A stretch of DNA of 64,000 bases from Piezodorus guildinii (GCA_023052935.1 CM041293.1:55168725-55232724), one strand, 5' to 3'; positions 1 to 10,560 are shown, counted from the stretch's first letter. Made by a program: numbers and translations. The notes: generated by a model not told the origin, from the sequence alone.

Positions 1-260
1 GACTGTGTGTGTATATGTTTCATATATATATTAACCCTTAATACTAGTTTAATTCAGAAATACCCCAGAACTCTCATATTGCATTTAATAAATCATTTAT
101 TTTTACAATTCCTGTTGAATTTTTTTTTTTGTTTATATATAAAATTTTAATTATACATCTCTTGTTTATTTATAGTAATTCACATTACATTTATGTGCGA
201 ATTGATCATGCATTGATCATATATTTACGCTAACGTAATTAATTGAAAAAGAAAAAACCT
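1..260. other. AT-rich sequence with no recognised feature
   Basis: This stretch is low-complexity, T- and A-rich sequence without a codon pattern I recognise. The first coding signal appears just after it, at the reverse transcriptase motif of the next entry. Confidence 0.4.
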
Positions 261-261
261 G

Positions 262-1308
262 TGACTGAGAGAAAGCATGGTTTTTATAGATTTGCAGAAA
301 GCCTGTGATGCGTTTCCATTGTGCAGACTATGGGAATCCCTATAAAACATAGGGATAAGAAATTATTTAATTAATACCATCAAAAGTTTGTATAATGGTG
401 CTTGAACGAGGATAAATGAGAAATATGCAAAGAAACCGCTTCCGAATCACTTAAGTGCTCTAACAAGGGTGGTCTCTATCTCCACTGATGTTCAATCTCT
501 TGTTTAAGAGGTTCTAAAACAATGTAACAAGAAATACCCGGGGATGGGAATGATGATAACCAAGAAATACTTTTATACCCTGCATTTTGCAGTCGACCAG
601 GTAATAATAGCTAACAACAATGAAGATGCCAACTACATGCTATGGAAGCTCCTGGAGAAGTACAGAGTATGGGGCCTGGAAGTAAATGAAGAACACACCA
701 AATATATGGCATTTAATGGGAAATTAGGTGCCTTACCCCTAGAAATTTGGGAATTACAAAGGATAAATGTGTTTAAATATCTTGGCAGATAGGTAACTGA
801 AGCCGGCAGCTCTTCCAAGGACATCATGGAAAAAATTCAAAGACGATGGCGGGTAACGGATCGGACCTAGAACTCTATTCAGGAAAAGTCACGAAATTAT
901 AGAGCTTGTGTTTCGACCTCAGAAACTTCTACAGCAAAAAGAATCTATCCACCAAAGCCAAAATCATCAAACCCTTGATACTCTATGGTACAGTGACCTT
1001 CTGTCTCCCCAGCATAGAATAGCTTTTAAGGTAGAAAGAAAAGTACTTAGGAAAATCTATGGGCCCAAAAAGACCTCCCAAGGATACAGGCTAATGTCCA
1101 ACAATGAAATATACGCTGACAACAAAAGCCTGGAGACCTATCTCAGGGTAAGAAGAATTAAATTCTATGGAAACATGATGAGGATGAGTCCTGAGAGATT
1201 AAACCGGTAAATCTTCCTTCGATTCCACCAGTGCAAAATACAACTGTTTTTTTTCCCAACCGATTAGGGTTGACATGTATTCAGCTGGACTGAAGGATTA
1301 GACTCTTA
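262..1308 (+). pseudogene. Non-LTR retrotransposon reverse transcriptase relic (5' part)
   Basis: Translated pieces follow the order of a reverse transcriptase. Motif A (VFIDLQKACD) is at about 277-309 and motif B (SLSPLMFNLLFK) at about 470-515. A motif C with the first catalytic Asp replaced (FAVDQ for FADDQ) is near 585-605, followed by LEVNEEHTKYM at about 676-708 and FKYLGR at about 769-786. Downstream, KVLRKIYGPKK and RVRRIKFYGNMM resemble the C-terminal tail of endonuclease-type LINEs. Frames change several times and stops intervene, so it is long dead. It resumes at 4629 after a Harbinger insertion. The clade is uncertain; RTE-like is my best guess. Confidence 0.75.
1306..1308. repeat. 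Target site duplication TTA, left copy
   Basis: The TTA before the left terminal repeat of the Harbinger element matches the TTA at 4626-4628 after the right one. A 3-bp TTA/TAA duplication is characteristic of the PIF/Harbinger superfamily. Confidence 0.85.
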
Positions 1309-1934
1309 GGCCCGGTTGCACCAACAGCCTGTGTTAAAGTTAACTTTTGCTGTTAACTAACCCGGGTTAAAAGCTAATCATGATTAAAGTTTTTGTCCAG
1401 TTGCACCCACAAATTTTTAATTCGAGTTAGTTAACATGGGTTAGCGCGGGACGTCATCATATTCGTGACGTATTTAACAACTCCAAACCCTCTAGACAGA
1501 GACAGTTAGCTTATATTGAAATGATTGTTTTACTCTGCCGATTAATATATATTAATACAATAATGGATATAATTAGTTGACCGTTGAGAATTAATAATGA
1601 AACATTTTAAGATCTATTGAATATCAAGGAAGCTGGATTGTATAGTGAAACCAGACAGACAATGAGTATCTAAATGGAATAAAAACTATAGTATATAAAA
1701 TGTTATTAGATGTATTCGAAAAAAATAATAAATTAAATCAAGTACAATGAAATTAAAAATGAACCCAGGACAAAAAACCTTAACGTTAATAACAATAAAT
1801 TGATCAATAATAAACCAAAAATTGATGACAATAAATAGTAAAACCTAAATAAAAAAACTATAACAGATCTTTACCAGAATGAAAATAATAAAAAAACAAT
1901 TATAGGTAATATCAATAATGCGATAAATATAGAC

Positions 1935-2379
1935 ATGATAAGTGGAAGAAATAGAAATATATACCATAATCAAAAAATGCAATTTATACCTCATCTATCC
2001 AAAGAAATTAAGAGAACACTTGTTGAATTTAATTCACCACAGACAAAATTAGGACTATATAACCATAATAAACTAAGTAATCATTTATCAAACATTAAAG
2101 ATTTTACCACACGAAAAACTGAATGTTATTTATAAAATAAATTGTATAGATTGCGATAAGATATACATAGGAGAAACCTCTAAAAAGATCACAACTAGAG
2201 TCAATCAACACAGCAATAATTGTAAAAATATAAACACTACAGCATTTGCACAACACAGTCTTCAGCTTAATCACAATTTTGATTTTGAAAAACCTACAAT
2301 ATTGGATATAGAAAAACAATCGAATCTATATATAAACAAAAATATAAAAGATACCATAAATTATAAAACAGATTGAAAA
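1935..2379 (+). pseudogene. GIY-YIG endonuclease domain of a Penelope-like element
   Basis: The first 55 codons (FIPHLSKEIKRTL ... KLSNHLSNIKDF) resemble the linker between the reverse transcriptase and endonuclease of Penelope elements. After a +1 frameshift near 2100 the sequence reads IYKINC-IDC-DKIYIGETSKK, the GIY-YIG signature with the Cys pair typical of Penelope endonucleases. AQHSLQLNHNFDF follows, then a stop near 2377. In active elements this domain nicks the target DNA for reverse transcription. The frameshift and the absent reverse transcriptase show it is non-functional here. Confidence 0.85.
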
Positions 2380-2756
2380 CACCTCTCACAAGCAGTTCTT
2401 GCTACAATTGGGAAATTAAAATTTGTAAACCTTACCTTAGTGACCTATATTTAATAATAAATCAGTGTATACTTACTACAGTAAATAGTATGACCCTAAT
2501 TCATCAGGGGCCAAAGAATATGTCAGTTAAATGGGTATTTTTTCCTTAGTGTTAATTTAAAAAACAAACCAATTTTATGACATAAATTTTTGACAAAATT
2601 TTAATCAAAAATGGATAATTTTTTAAATTTTAAATGAATTTCGGGTAAATATAATTTTTTTGTAACACTGTTATGCATATTTTGGGTAATGTTTTTAGTT
2701 AATATTTAAAAAGTTATTTTATAATGTTAATTGATAATTTTTTGATGTATTTTAGT

Positions 2757-2795
2757 GAGTCCTGATGATGGGGAAGGCCCTCGAAATGTTGGCTC
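2757..2795 (+). ncRNA. Hammerhead-ribozyme-like motif (copy H1)
   Basis: The core CTGATGA (2762-2768) and CGAAA (2782-2786) flank a short stem II (GGGG/CCTC). Stem I is five pairs, GAGTC (2757-2761) with GGCTC (2791-2795), including one G-T pair. ATGTT replaces the usual ACGTT at the cleavage-site side. One extra nucleotide lies between CTGATGA and stem II, as in the other plus-strand copies here. Hammerheads are known from the terminal repeats of Penelope-like elements, and this one lies just downstream of a GIY-YIG domain. Confidence 0.65.
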
Positions 2796-3860
2796 GTTTT
2801 AAAGTTAATTGTAATAAACTGTTTTTGGAAGATTTAGAAACCTACAAATTATTTATTCTCATTTTTCATTCTTCCAATTAACCTAATTCTATTATTAATC
2901 AATTTACTGAATTAGAGGGAAAATAATATGTAAATAAAATTCAAAAATCAGACTTTATTGATAAATATAAACAAATAAATTACCACTTGACAACAAAAGA
3001 GGAAAAGGTTAATTGATTTAATAACACAGATTGCAATTTAGACAAAATTATGTCATTTCCTTTCATCTTGAAAAATTTGTGTCGACAAGTGCTCTGTGAA
3101 AAGCTAGATCACTTTCACATATAATTTCTGATGGTGAAACAACATCAGGAATGTAATCTTCTGGTTCTGGTACGTTGTAGATGTCCTGGGTTTCTATTGC
3201 AATGTTGTGGAGGACAGCTACAGCTACAATAATATTTAGGGCTTTTTTTGGATCCATTCGAATTCCATTGGCAAGGCAAGGAAATCTTCTTTCCATAAAA
3301 CTGAACGCTATCTCAATGATTGTTTGATTTTTGTGTGACAATTGATTTTTCTTCAGCAGCATTTGTTGGGTTTAAAATTGGTGTCAGTAAATATGTTTTG
3401 CAGCCATAACTACTATCTCCTAGAAGCCAAAAATCTCCAAATTCTCTTGACTCAAATCTCACTCATTGCACTTTAATTGAAAATCCAACTGTCATGCACA
3501 GAGTCAGGAGTTTCAAGTTCCCATCGCACACTACTTGTATATTTAATGAAAACCACCCTTTTCTATTTCAAAATAGTTTTGTATTAGCTCCACTTAGAGA
3601 CTGGATTTTAATATGAGTGCAGTCAATCGCACCAATTACTCAAAGAAAACATTTTATCCTGTAGAAATCTGACACTGTTTTGTTTTTATCAACTTTTGTT
3701 ATGGACATTTTAATTAAATCACTTAACTTCCTGGCTATTAATGCTGTTATGCGTGGAATAATTCTATAAACTGTAGATTTATCAATATTAATGATGTCGC
3801 TAAGAACCTGCTGGTAACTACTAGTAGCATAATCCTCTTGAGGTTAAGTAGAATATGATG

Positions 3861-4101
3861 CAAAATCATTAATATTAAAAATGTCAATCATATTTAGCAC
3901 TGTTTCTTTTTGAAATCTATACCTTCTTATGAATTCCACATTATCCTAAATTTCAAAGGGATTCCTCCTTACTTTGTAAAGCTTGTTCCTAGGAAGTATA
4001 TATATCAGTTGCATTATATCTTTATCTGATGTTGAGTATTCATCTGAAGAGATTGTGTTCATTTTTCTTCGGTGTACTAGGATAAATATCACGAAAATAT
4101 T
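3861..4101 (-). repeat. Duplicated transposase N-terminal segment, copy 1
   Basis: About 240 bp here are repeated at 4193-4430 with scattered substitutions, an offset of 332 bp. Both encode SSDEYSTSDKDI ... KVRRNPFE on the minus strand. A direct duplication of part of the transposase gene inside the Harbinger element explains it. The downstream copy (4193-4430) keeps more of the YDDVEF region. Confidence 0.85.
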
Positions 4102-4192
4102 CAGAAAAAAACAAACTGAAACTGACACAAACGAAGTTTCAAAGAGTAACTGGTTTGAAGGTGTTATGGATGTTCCTGTTTGTAGGATGATT

Positions 4193-4430
4193 CAAAATCA
4201 TTAATATTAAAATTGTCAATCATATTTAGCACTGTTTCTTTTCGAAATCTGTACCTTCTAATGAATTCCACATCATCGTAAATTTCAAATGGATTCCTCC
4301 TTACTTTGTAAAGCTTGTTCCTAGAAAGTATATCTACCAATTGTATTATATCCTTATCTGATGTTGAGTATTCATCTGAAGAGATTGTGTTCATTTTTCT
4401 TCGGTGTATTAGGATAAATATCACGAACAA
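4193..4430 (-). repeat. Duplicated transposase N-terminal segment, copy 2
   Basis: Partner of 3861-4101 (see there). Here the minus-strand frame stays open for about 100 codons, from a start near 4475 to 4164. Confidence 0.85.
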
Positions 4431-4628
4431 CAAAGTTTGAAAGCTAAAGTAACAGTAGAAAGGTAACATTGACATCGGATAATCGAGGAAGGAAGGTGAA
4501 TTAACTTAACACCATCACTTAACATAGAGTTAGGGCTAATTATGATTGGTGCAATGGAATTTCTGCTAACCCGTGATTTACTTATCCAGATTAGTAAAGT
4601 TAAACACGGTCAGTGCAACCGGGCCTTA

Positions 4629-4815
4629 GAATAGAGAAATCTATAGGTCACTGATTGCTAGGTCGCCCTAAAAGGGTTATGCGTGGTAGGAGGACAGGAA
4701 GCGCAAACTCGCAGAGCTGATGAGGGAAGTAAGGAAAAGAAGGAAGTTGAGGAAGAAAATCTGACATGATATTCCTGTGGTCTTTGAGGCCTTTAAAAAA
4801 AATATATAATAATTC
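4629..4815 (+). pseudogene. LINE relic, 3' continuation after the Harbinger insertion
   Basis: After the right TTA the sequence reads LGRPKRVMRGRRTGSA at about 4658-4705, the basic RGRP-type tail seen at the C-terminus of many non-LTR polymerases. The join with 1308 restores a continuous LINE relic, which supports an insertion rather than a rearrangement. An A-rich tract with ATATATAATAATT near 4795-4815 may be the original 3' tail. Confidence 0.65.
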
Positions 4816-5002
4816 GAAAATAACCTAACTAAAGCCTGGACTTTCATTTCTAGTACGTTTCACGTATTATTCATTGTTAAAGTCTCATTCATTCTTTTAT
4901 ATTGCAAATGTTTAATTGTTTAAGTATTAATAATCATTTGGAAAAGATCGTTTTACCGGTAAACAAAGTAACTAATTCTGAAACATTTTGCATGAGATGA
5001 AC
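4816..5002. other. AT-rich spacer, nothing recognised
   Basis: No motif or long open frame is visible here apart from A/T runs. Confidence 0.4.
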
Positions 5003-5015
5003 AAAAATTAATTTT

Positions 5016-5283
5016 AGAAGAGGAAGATGGTTGGGGATGCGGTCATAAATTAGAAACACACTCTTAAAATAAGTGTTATTTTAATTATGTGCCGACGTTT
5101 CGGCCTACAATGTGGGCCTTCCTCAGGGTTGACTCTTAAGACGCTGCCTAAAGGAGTCTCCTGCCTAAACGTCGGCACATAATTAAAATAACACTTATTT
5201 TAAATGTGTGTTTCTAATTTATGACCGCACCCCCAACCATATTCCACATCTAATTTCTCAACGGTCAACAAAACTCCATCATT
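5016..5283. mobile_element. Foldback element FB1, copy a, with hammerhead-like motifs
   Basis: A left arm (GGTTGGGGATGCGGTCATAA ... GTGCCGACGTTTCGGCC) is mirrored by a right arm (5165-5250) ending ATGACCGCACCCCCAACCAT. Direct repeats AAAAATTAATTTT at 5003-5015 and 5284-5296 are a 13-bp target duplication. A short asymmetric tail with CTCAACGGTCAAC lies between the right arm and the right duplication. No protein is encoded. Both arms contain the same hammerhead-like segment in opposite orientation; the right one is degraded. Confidence 0.8.
5091..5128 (-). ncRNA. Hammerhead-ribozyme-like motif (copy H2)
   Basis: On the minus strand the sequence reads CTGAGGA (5126-5120), one base, GGCC (5118-5115), loop, GGCC (5105-5102), GAAAC (5101-5097), GTC, GGC. 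This fits CTGANGA with N=G and a four-pair stem II. Stem I is weak, about two pairs. A decayed mirror copy (CTGCCTAAACGTCGGCAC) is at about 5161-5178. Confidence 0.55.
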
Positions 5284-5296
5284 AAAAATTAATTTT

Positions 5297-6160
5297 GATA
5301 AATCCGGCTGCAGAAGCCTACGATTGGCACGTCTTGCCCAATCATATGTACTTTTTAGGCACTATATCACCTATTCTGTGTTCATTATAAATTGCAGAAA
5401 ATACATCATTAATTTGAATAGCACCTATTATGATCATATAACCCAGATACTAGACATTTTAAGATTTTAGGTGGAAAAACATTACTACTCCAAAAAAAAA
5501 TTTTTATTTTAATAATTAAAAAATCGACGTCGAGTTGAGGAAATTAATGGGTAACATTTTAGTCGTTAGTTTAGAAAATACAATCCGTACGTTTCATAGA
5601 AATCTATTCATTGGACTCGGGTTTCGAGTTATGAACCTTACTGCACTCTAATAAAATTCCAATTTTAATGTAATTGTAATAAGTCTGTCATCAATTCGAT
5701 TTTTATCCGGTTTGTTGGAAATGTTTTTTTAAATCAAATCTAAAATAGAACAAACTGCTTGTTTGGAAAATCACAATTTATCGTCAGATCACAAAAAAAA
5801 AAAAAAAAAAAAAAATCGTTTGCACTAGGACAAAAAACTTTCCTATTCATTATTATATCGGCAACTTACTGGATATATTTTCATCATCTGTCAGATCTTC
5901 TATGTAAATCGTTCCATTGTCTTTGAAATAGTGGCAGATAGATCAACTACACAAAAACTGCACATTTTATAAGTTCTCTGTATGTTTACCTCTTCATCTA
6001 AGGTTAAACGGTAGAGGTATAGGTTAAGGTTCATCTAAGCTTTGCCTTGTTAAGTTTACCGTCCGTTCAGATTTTCAACCTAGATGGAGCAACGTGTAAC
6101 CGAGATTGGTGCAAACTGGGTCATATTGGGTTCAACCTTAATTGAAATATATATACAGGG
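5297..6160. other. Unassigned AT-rich region with a poly-A run
   Basis: No coding signal was found. An uninterrupted A tract of about 25 bases lies near 5791-5815. The rest is degenerate sequence. Confidence 0.35.
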
Positions 6161-6560
6161 GAGCCTCATAGGTTGTGAGTTTGAATCCCAGTCTCGGAGG
6201 GGCTTTTTCGAGCATATAATTAAATGGGAATTCACTCACAGCCTCCCGGGTATGTGAGACCCGTCAGCCAAATGGTGGCCACTCACAAAAATAGCCCTAG
6301 GGAGTTTCTTTTTTCTTTACGAAAAGGCTTTAAAGACCACGCGAATATCACAAATTTAGTGCTTCCTCTTCATCTGCCTCTCATGAGCTCCGCCCGCTTA
6401 CGTTTTCTCTCCTCAGACCACGCAAGACCCTTTCTTGAGCGCTTTTTTCTCGCAAGTAACTTTATTCCCTTGAGCGCCTTCATGTACTTATCCTTGTCAA
6501 AACAATCTTGGTCTCTTAGCCTACTTGTTCCATATCATCCTTAACCTGTTTGAAATCCCA
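6161..6560 (+). other. Possible SINE-like or unclassified GC-richer segment
   Basis: GAGTTTGAATCCCAG near 6177-6191 resembles a Pol III B box, but no good A box lies at the right distance. It is followed by GC-richer sequence with an open frame of 106 codons (6224-6544) that matches nothing I know. I treat the frame as incidental. A degenerate tRNA-derived repeat is possible. Confidence 0.2.
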
Positions 6561-6720
6561 GTTAAATTTATAAACTGTGGATTCGCTGAAAAATTGTAAG
6601 ATTTGGTCTCTCAGAATATATCCTCATCATATGGCCAATGGCCAAAGAACCTCAGCCTTCGTTTAATAACATCTTTCTATACAAATCAAATGTAAATAAT
6701 TCTTAAATTGATATTAATAA
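6561..6720. other. Short unassigned AT-rich stretch
   Basis: No feature is seen before the repeat G terminus at 6721. Confidence 0.3.
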
Positions 6721-7002
6721 CAGAGGTAAGTGAAAGTCGTGTGTTGCGCGCACCAGATTTTTTTTTTTATATCATAGAATTTGTTCTATATCGTCAAAAT
6801 TACCGAGTTATTGCAATATATCATATTTAATCGACCCATTTTTAAATAGGATTTGAGAACTAATCGTTATATATCACGTCTGGGAGTTAAAATCATCGTT
6901 GGTTGCTCTAGAATTTTCGTGCCCTGTTTCAAACAAATCTGGTGCTCGCAACACACGACTTTCACTTACCTATGTTGTTAAAAATTTTAAAATACATTAA
7001 GG
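6721..7002. repeat. Two repeat G termini in head-to-head orientation
   Basis: AGAGGTAAGTGAAAGTCGTG at 6724-6743 is the left terminus of repeat G on the minus strand, reaching the CCAGATTTTTT edge at about 6765. The same terminus appears on the plus strand at 6935-6975 (AATCTGGTGC ... ACTTTCACTTACCT). About 170 bp of unique sequence lies between. Either two copies inserted next to each other, or the pair delimits a larger composite unit. Confidence 0.7.
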
Positions 7003-7580
7003 CTTATGATCGAGTTGGCATCCAGGTCTGCTATTCAAACTTCGTCAATTCCTCTCTCCAGCGTACTTCCTTTTAATTCGTTCCTACCTCACTGACAGAG
7101 CCTTTAAAGTTAACCATAACCTTTCTTATTCATCCTTATTTACTCAGTCCGCCGGTGTACCTCAAGGTAGTATCCTGGGTCCGATCCTTTATACGGTATA
7201 TACAGCTGATATCTCCTTCCATCCTCACTACGTATGATAAATGTGTGTTATCAGTAAACAATGATCCAACTGTCGCATCACAAAAACGTCAGTCACGCAT
7301 CGACTTCATTGAAGAGTGTTGTCAGAAATGGAGAATTAAAATCAATCCTAACAAATCCCATTAAATCACGTTCACCTTCGTCGCAAACCTATAACCTCCT
7401 GTCCCATTGTATCTTTTAGTAACATCCCACTAATTCCTGTTTAGCAGATCCGCTACCTAGGACTCCACCTTGACAAACGTCTAACTTGGAATCCTCACAC
7501 CAGACTGAAAAGACAAGAAACTGCTCGCAAATACCGATTGTTACAACACTTACTTCACAAACGTTCAAAACTTCCAATCT
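7003..7580 (+). pseudogene. Jockey-like non-LTR reverse transcriptase fragment
   Basis: Frames read KAYDRVG-IQ, then LTDRAFKVN, AGVPQGSILGPILYTVYTADI (7150-7215) and CQKWRIKINPNKSH (7320-7363), followed by QIRYLGLHLDKRLTWN-HTRLKRQETARKYRLLQH. This is the palm and thumb of a Jockey-type LINE polymerase. The catalytic YADD is reduced to Y-DK by a small deletion near 7228-7238, and the frames shift, so the copy is dead. It separates repeat G sequence on both sides. Related copies are at 11305, 19626, 44350, 49880 and 51950. Confidence 0.8.
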
Positions 7581-7582
7581 AC

Positions 7583-8487
7583 CACAAAAAAATCTGGTGC
7601 GGGAAACACACGACTTTCACTTACCTCCGTTTTTAAAATCAATGAAAGAATTTTCAAATACAGTTAGAGATAAAAATACGTGAAACTATTAAGGAATTGA
7701 TCAAATTGAATTTATATAGAAACATGTGTTTTATTAAAAAGTCTATTATATTATTATCTTAAGTAATCAGTTAGTTTTATCTTCTTTTCATCACTCTCCA
7801 TTAACTTCTAAAAGCTTGTGTATGAGATGATATTTTTTCTAAAATCTTTAGCTTTTCAACGGTATATCATATATGTATATTACTGCTCTAAGGTTCAAAA
7901 ACGAAAAATTGCATTAAAAAAATATTTTTTCTGTTTTCTCCTTTAGTTGGGTATCGAATTTATTCAATTAATATATTTACCTGTTTTTCATCAGACTTGA
8001 CAAGATAATCTAGTTATTATTATTGAATCTACAAAATGAAAGGTACTTTAGGGAAAGAAAATTTAAAATATCGGCATTTAAGTCCCTGTCAGACCATTTT
8101 TATCCAAATAAAACCTACATTATATTAAAGCCCATTAAATTTTACATCGATTTAGAGAGTTTAATCAAAATCGTCGGAACCGTTTTTGAGAAAATCGAAA
8201 AAAGGTGCAAAATGTATGGTATTAAGTGCCTCTTCTGGTAAGTTCATATTGATGAAAAAAGTTTTGTCACGTCTCGGACGTATAGTTGTCTTAAATATGA
8301 AATTTCAGTTTCATAGGACTTACCGTTTCCGCCCGGGAGTTACCACACACACACACACAGACCTTTTTGCGGGATTTGGTTATTTGGACTCAAGGGACCC
8401 TAAAACGTTTATTTCCGTTGAAAACTGGAATTCGAAAATTTTCACGATCGCAATACTTCCCCTTACTATATATAGTAAGTGAAAGTA
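7583..8487 (+). repeat. Repeat G, near full-length copy
   Basis: It starts AAATCTGGTGCGGG, then ACTTTCACTTACCTCC, and ends GTAAGTGAAAGTAAAAAC at about 8472-8489. Internal landmarks shared by other copies are TTTTTCTAAAATCTTTAGC, GTTGGGTATCGAATT, GCATTTAAG ... CTGTCAGACC, AAAATCGTCGGAACCG, GGGAGTTACCACACACACAC and GTTGAAAACTGGAATTCG. No long open frame is conserved, so it is a noncoding mobile repeat about 0.9 kb long. Confidence 0.85.
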
Positions 8488-9120
8488 AAAACTAATTTAT
8501 ATAGTCATTATAAGATCTATTTGGACATATGGTATTGAGCTATAGGGAAGAAAGAAGAATTAATTGAATTGAATTTCAATAGAAACATGTGTTTTACTAA
8601 ATAATGTTATTTTATTTTTATCAACAACAATCAGTTGGGTTCATCGGCTTTTCATCACTCTAAATTAACTTTTATAATTCCATATATCAGATAATAATTT
8701 TTCTTTTTTTTTTTTTTTTTTATTTGTATGTATTACAGTTTGTCACAATGGACAATAATAATATTGCTAAAGGATCCCATTCATACAATATAAACAAGAG
8801 AAATGTCAAATTACATAAAATGAAACCAAACTAAATAAACGTATACAATAACGAAATTAATAATTTTTCTAAAATCTTTAGTTTTCCAACGGTATATTAT
8901 ACATTTATATTGCTATTCTTTTGTTAAAAAAACACAATAATTACATACGAAAATGTATCTGCACTATTCTACTTTAGTTGTTTATTATTTAAAATATCGG
9001 TATTTAAGCCCTGTCATACTATTCCAATCAGAATGAGACCTACATTATATTAAAGCCCATTGAATTTTACAGACATATGGCGTATTTAATCAAAATCGAT
9101 TAAGCCGTTTATGAGAAAAG
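8488..9120 (+). repeat. Repeat G, second partial copy, interrupted
   Basis: Internal repeat G sequence (ATGTGTTTTACTAAA, CATCGGCTTTTCATCAC, CTAAAATCTTTAG, TAAAGCCCATTGAATTTTAC) runs parallel to the previous copy without its termini. It is split by the poly-T-headed insertion at 8704-8857 and ends abruptly near 9115. Confidence 0.75.
8704..8857 (-). mobile_element. Short 3' end of a poly-A LINE inserted in repeat G
   Basis: A long T run on the plus strand (the poly-A tail of the minus-strand element) is followed by about 140 bp of noncoding sequence. TAATAATTTTTCT occurs on both sides (about 8693-8705 and 8858-8870), consistent with a 13-bp target duplication. The body (TTTATGTAATTTGACATTTC on the minus strand) resembles the 3' end of the Jockey-like element at 57040-57890. 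Confidence 0.65.
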
Positions 9121-9782
9121 TCTGGATTTGCTATTTTTGTTAGTAAATTATGTGATTTCTTCCATCTACCAAAGTTCTTTGAACTCTTATAAGATAAATA
9201 TTTATATTTGTTATTTTCGCACAAGATATCAAGTTTCTACTCGTAGCCCCCATATTGGAGTACCTGTTCCATATTTAGCGTCTGTTTTGATTTTTCGTTT
9301 AGTGCTCAATTTAATAATATATTCTAATATTATTGTTAATTAGTTGTATGTGTAATAATTTTGACGTCAATAAATGGTTAACTTTTTTAAATATTTTTTT
9401 ATTTTTTAGGCAAAAAAAAATTATAACCCATATTTGGTTTTTCTCCTCTATTTGGAATATTTTTTTAAACTTTTCTGAACTGAATAACATATAATAAATG
9501 AGATTGATTAGTCATAAGGTCTAAGTGTACCTATCGTTGTTAATGTATGGAGTATTTTCTAAAGAGTCGAAAAAATGGTTGGTAAAAATAAAAAAACATC
9601 CGACTGTCAGCTACTCAAAGAACCTAGGTGAATGAATCCTGAGGCCGATGCATACAATCAAAGCGTGAAGTCAATGTAGACACCGTTTAAAAGACGAAGT
9701 GATGAGTTTACGATCTATAGACCAATCAATTTCGGGTTCGTGTTTCTCCTTGTTATTCAAGTAGTATAAGCAGTAATCCTTG
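9121..9782. other. Unassigned AT-rich stretch
   Basis: No recognised motif. The 71-codon frame at 9128-9343 lacks any family signature and lies directly after truncated repeat G, so I do not call it a gene. Confidence 0.35.
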
Positions 9783-9795
9783 TAATATATTTTTA

Positions 9796-9952
9796 TGAGA
9801 GAAGTTGGTTGAGGGTGCAGTCAATTTAACACACAATTTAGCGTAAACTTAATTTATGCACTAACACAATTTACGCTTAATTGTGTGTTAAATTGACTGC
9901 ACCCTCAACCAACTTCTCTCATATATACACACAGTCAACCATTGTCACTTCA
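9796..9952. mobile_element. Foldback element FB1, copy b (no hammerhead core)
   Basis: Two nearly perfect arms of about 55 bp (9796-9851 and 9868-9921) share AGAAGTTGGTTGAGGGTGCA and form one long hairpin. TAATATATTTTTA at 9783-9795 and 9953-9965 is an exact 13-bp target duplication. A 31-bp asymmetric tail (ACACAGTCAACCATTGTCAC) follows the right arm, as in copy c. The centre is a plain loop with no CTGANGA core. Confidence 0.85.
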
Positions 9953-10169
9953 TAATATATTTTTAATTTATTTATCTAGAGGGTGCGGCTAGGTCTCATA
10001 GTTCTTCTGGTCCTTTATGAACCCATTATAATCCTCTAGATACCTGTTTGATGATTGCTGTTTCTCCCAAAAGGTGCTAAATTACTCAATGTATTTCAAA
10101 AAATCAGATTATTAACATTTCCTTCCATTATGTAAACTAACTTTTAGTGAACGCCTATTTCATTTTTTG

Positions 10170-10560
10170 GGTGTACTATGTTCAATAATGAACCACTGTA
10201 ATCAGTAAAAAAACAACATAAGATACGTTTTAAGATAAGTAGAATCCGAATAACGAATAAAAAATATCGTTTGTCCTCCATCTGCAGCTTTTCTTGGAGA
10301 CGGTTATTTTTTTATTATTTTTTTTTAGAGAGTGATATCCGCCGATTATTTTTAAAATGGCGGCCCATTAAATTTGACTTAATTCAATAACTCAGTTCTT
10401 TTTCAAGTTGAGAAAAAAATTATTAGTGTTTTTAATCAAAGAAAATGCGAATAATTATAAAAAGAAAAAAAATTATCTATAAATACGCAATTAACTACGT
10501 TATTTTTTAAGACTAAAAAAAAATTGTGATTATTTTTAGGATTCAGGACTCCGCGATAAA
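10170..10560 (+). repeat. Repeat N copy with downstream tandem-type sequence
   Basis: CAATAATGAACCACTGTAATC and GTAGAATCCGAATAACGAAT match segments at 21455, 29560, 30535 and, inverted, about 45240-45350. The following ATGGCGGC and AACTCAGTT segments resemble the tandem units at 29820-30330. No protein is encoded. Confidence 0.65.

Larger units (their letters stand above)
1565..2850 (+). mobile_element. Penelope-like element fragment nested in the Harbinger element
   Basis: The left part starts with a motif (AGTTGACCGTTGAGAATTA at about 1575-1593) that recurs at 27903 and, inverted, near 55965, so it looks like a family terminus. It is followed by A-rich degenerate coding DNA, a linker plus GIY-YIG domain (1935-2379), and a hammerhead-like motif (2757-2795). 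The reverse transcriptase core is missing, so the copy is internally deleted or badly decayed. Exact borders are not clear and I could not find a convincing target duplication. Confidence 0.7.
3063..4440 (-). pseudogene. HARBI1-like: HARBI1-like DDE transposase, multiply frameshifted
   Basis: Reading the minus strand, the N-terminal part has YKVRRNPFEIYDDVEF-IRRYRFRKETV, characteristic of Harbinger nucleases. The middle has VIGAIDCTHI (first catalytic Asp) near 3620-3650 and LLGDSSYGCKTYLLTP near 3390-3425. The C-terminal frame 3063-3362 has MERRFPCL ... ALNIIVAVAVLHNI, the region around the last catalytic acidic residue. The WPGS-like segment with the second Asp is not recognisable. In-frame stops interrupt the middle part, so this is a relic. 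Confidence 0.85.
1309..4625 (-). mobile_element. PIF/Harbinger DNA transposon, inactivated, with nested insertion
   Basis: The ends are inverted copies: GGCCCGGTTGCAC opens the element and GTGCAACCGGGCC closes it, and similarity continues imperfectly inward (GTGTTAAAGTTAAC-like sequence). Both ends are flanked by TTA. The minus strand carries broken HARBI1-type transposase coding sequence (3063-4440). A Penelope fragment sits in the left half. The element landed in the LINE relic of 262-1308 and 4629-4815. Frameshifts and stops make it non-autonomous today. Confidence 0.9.
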
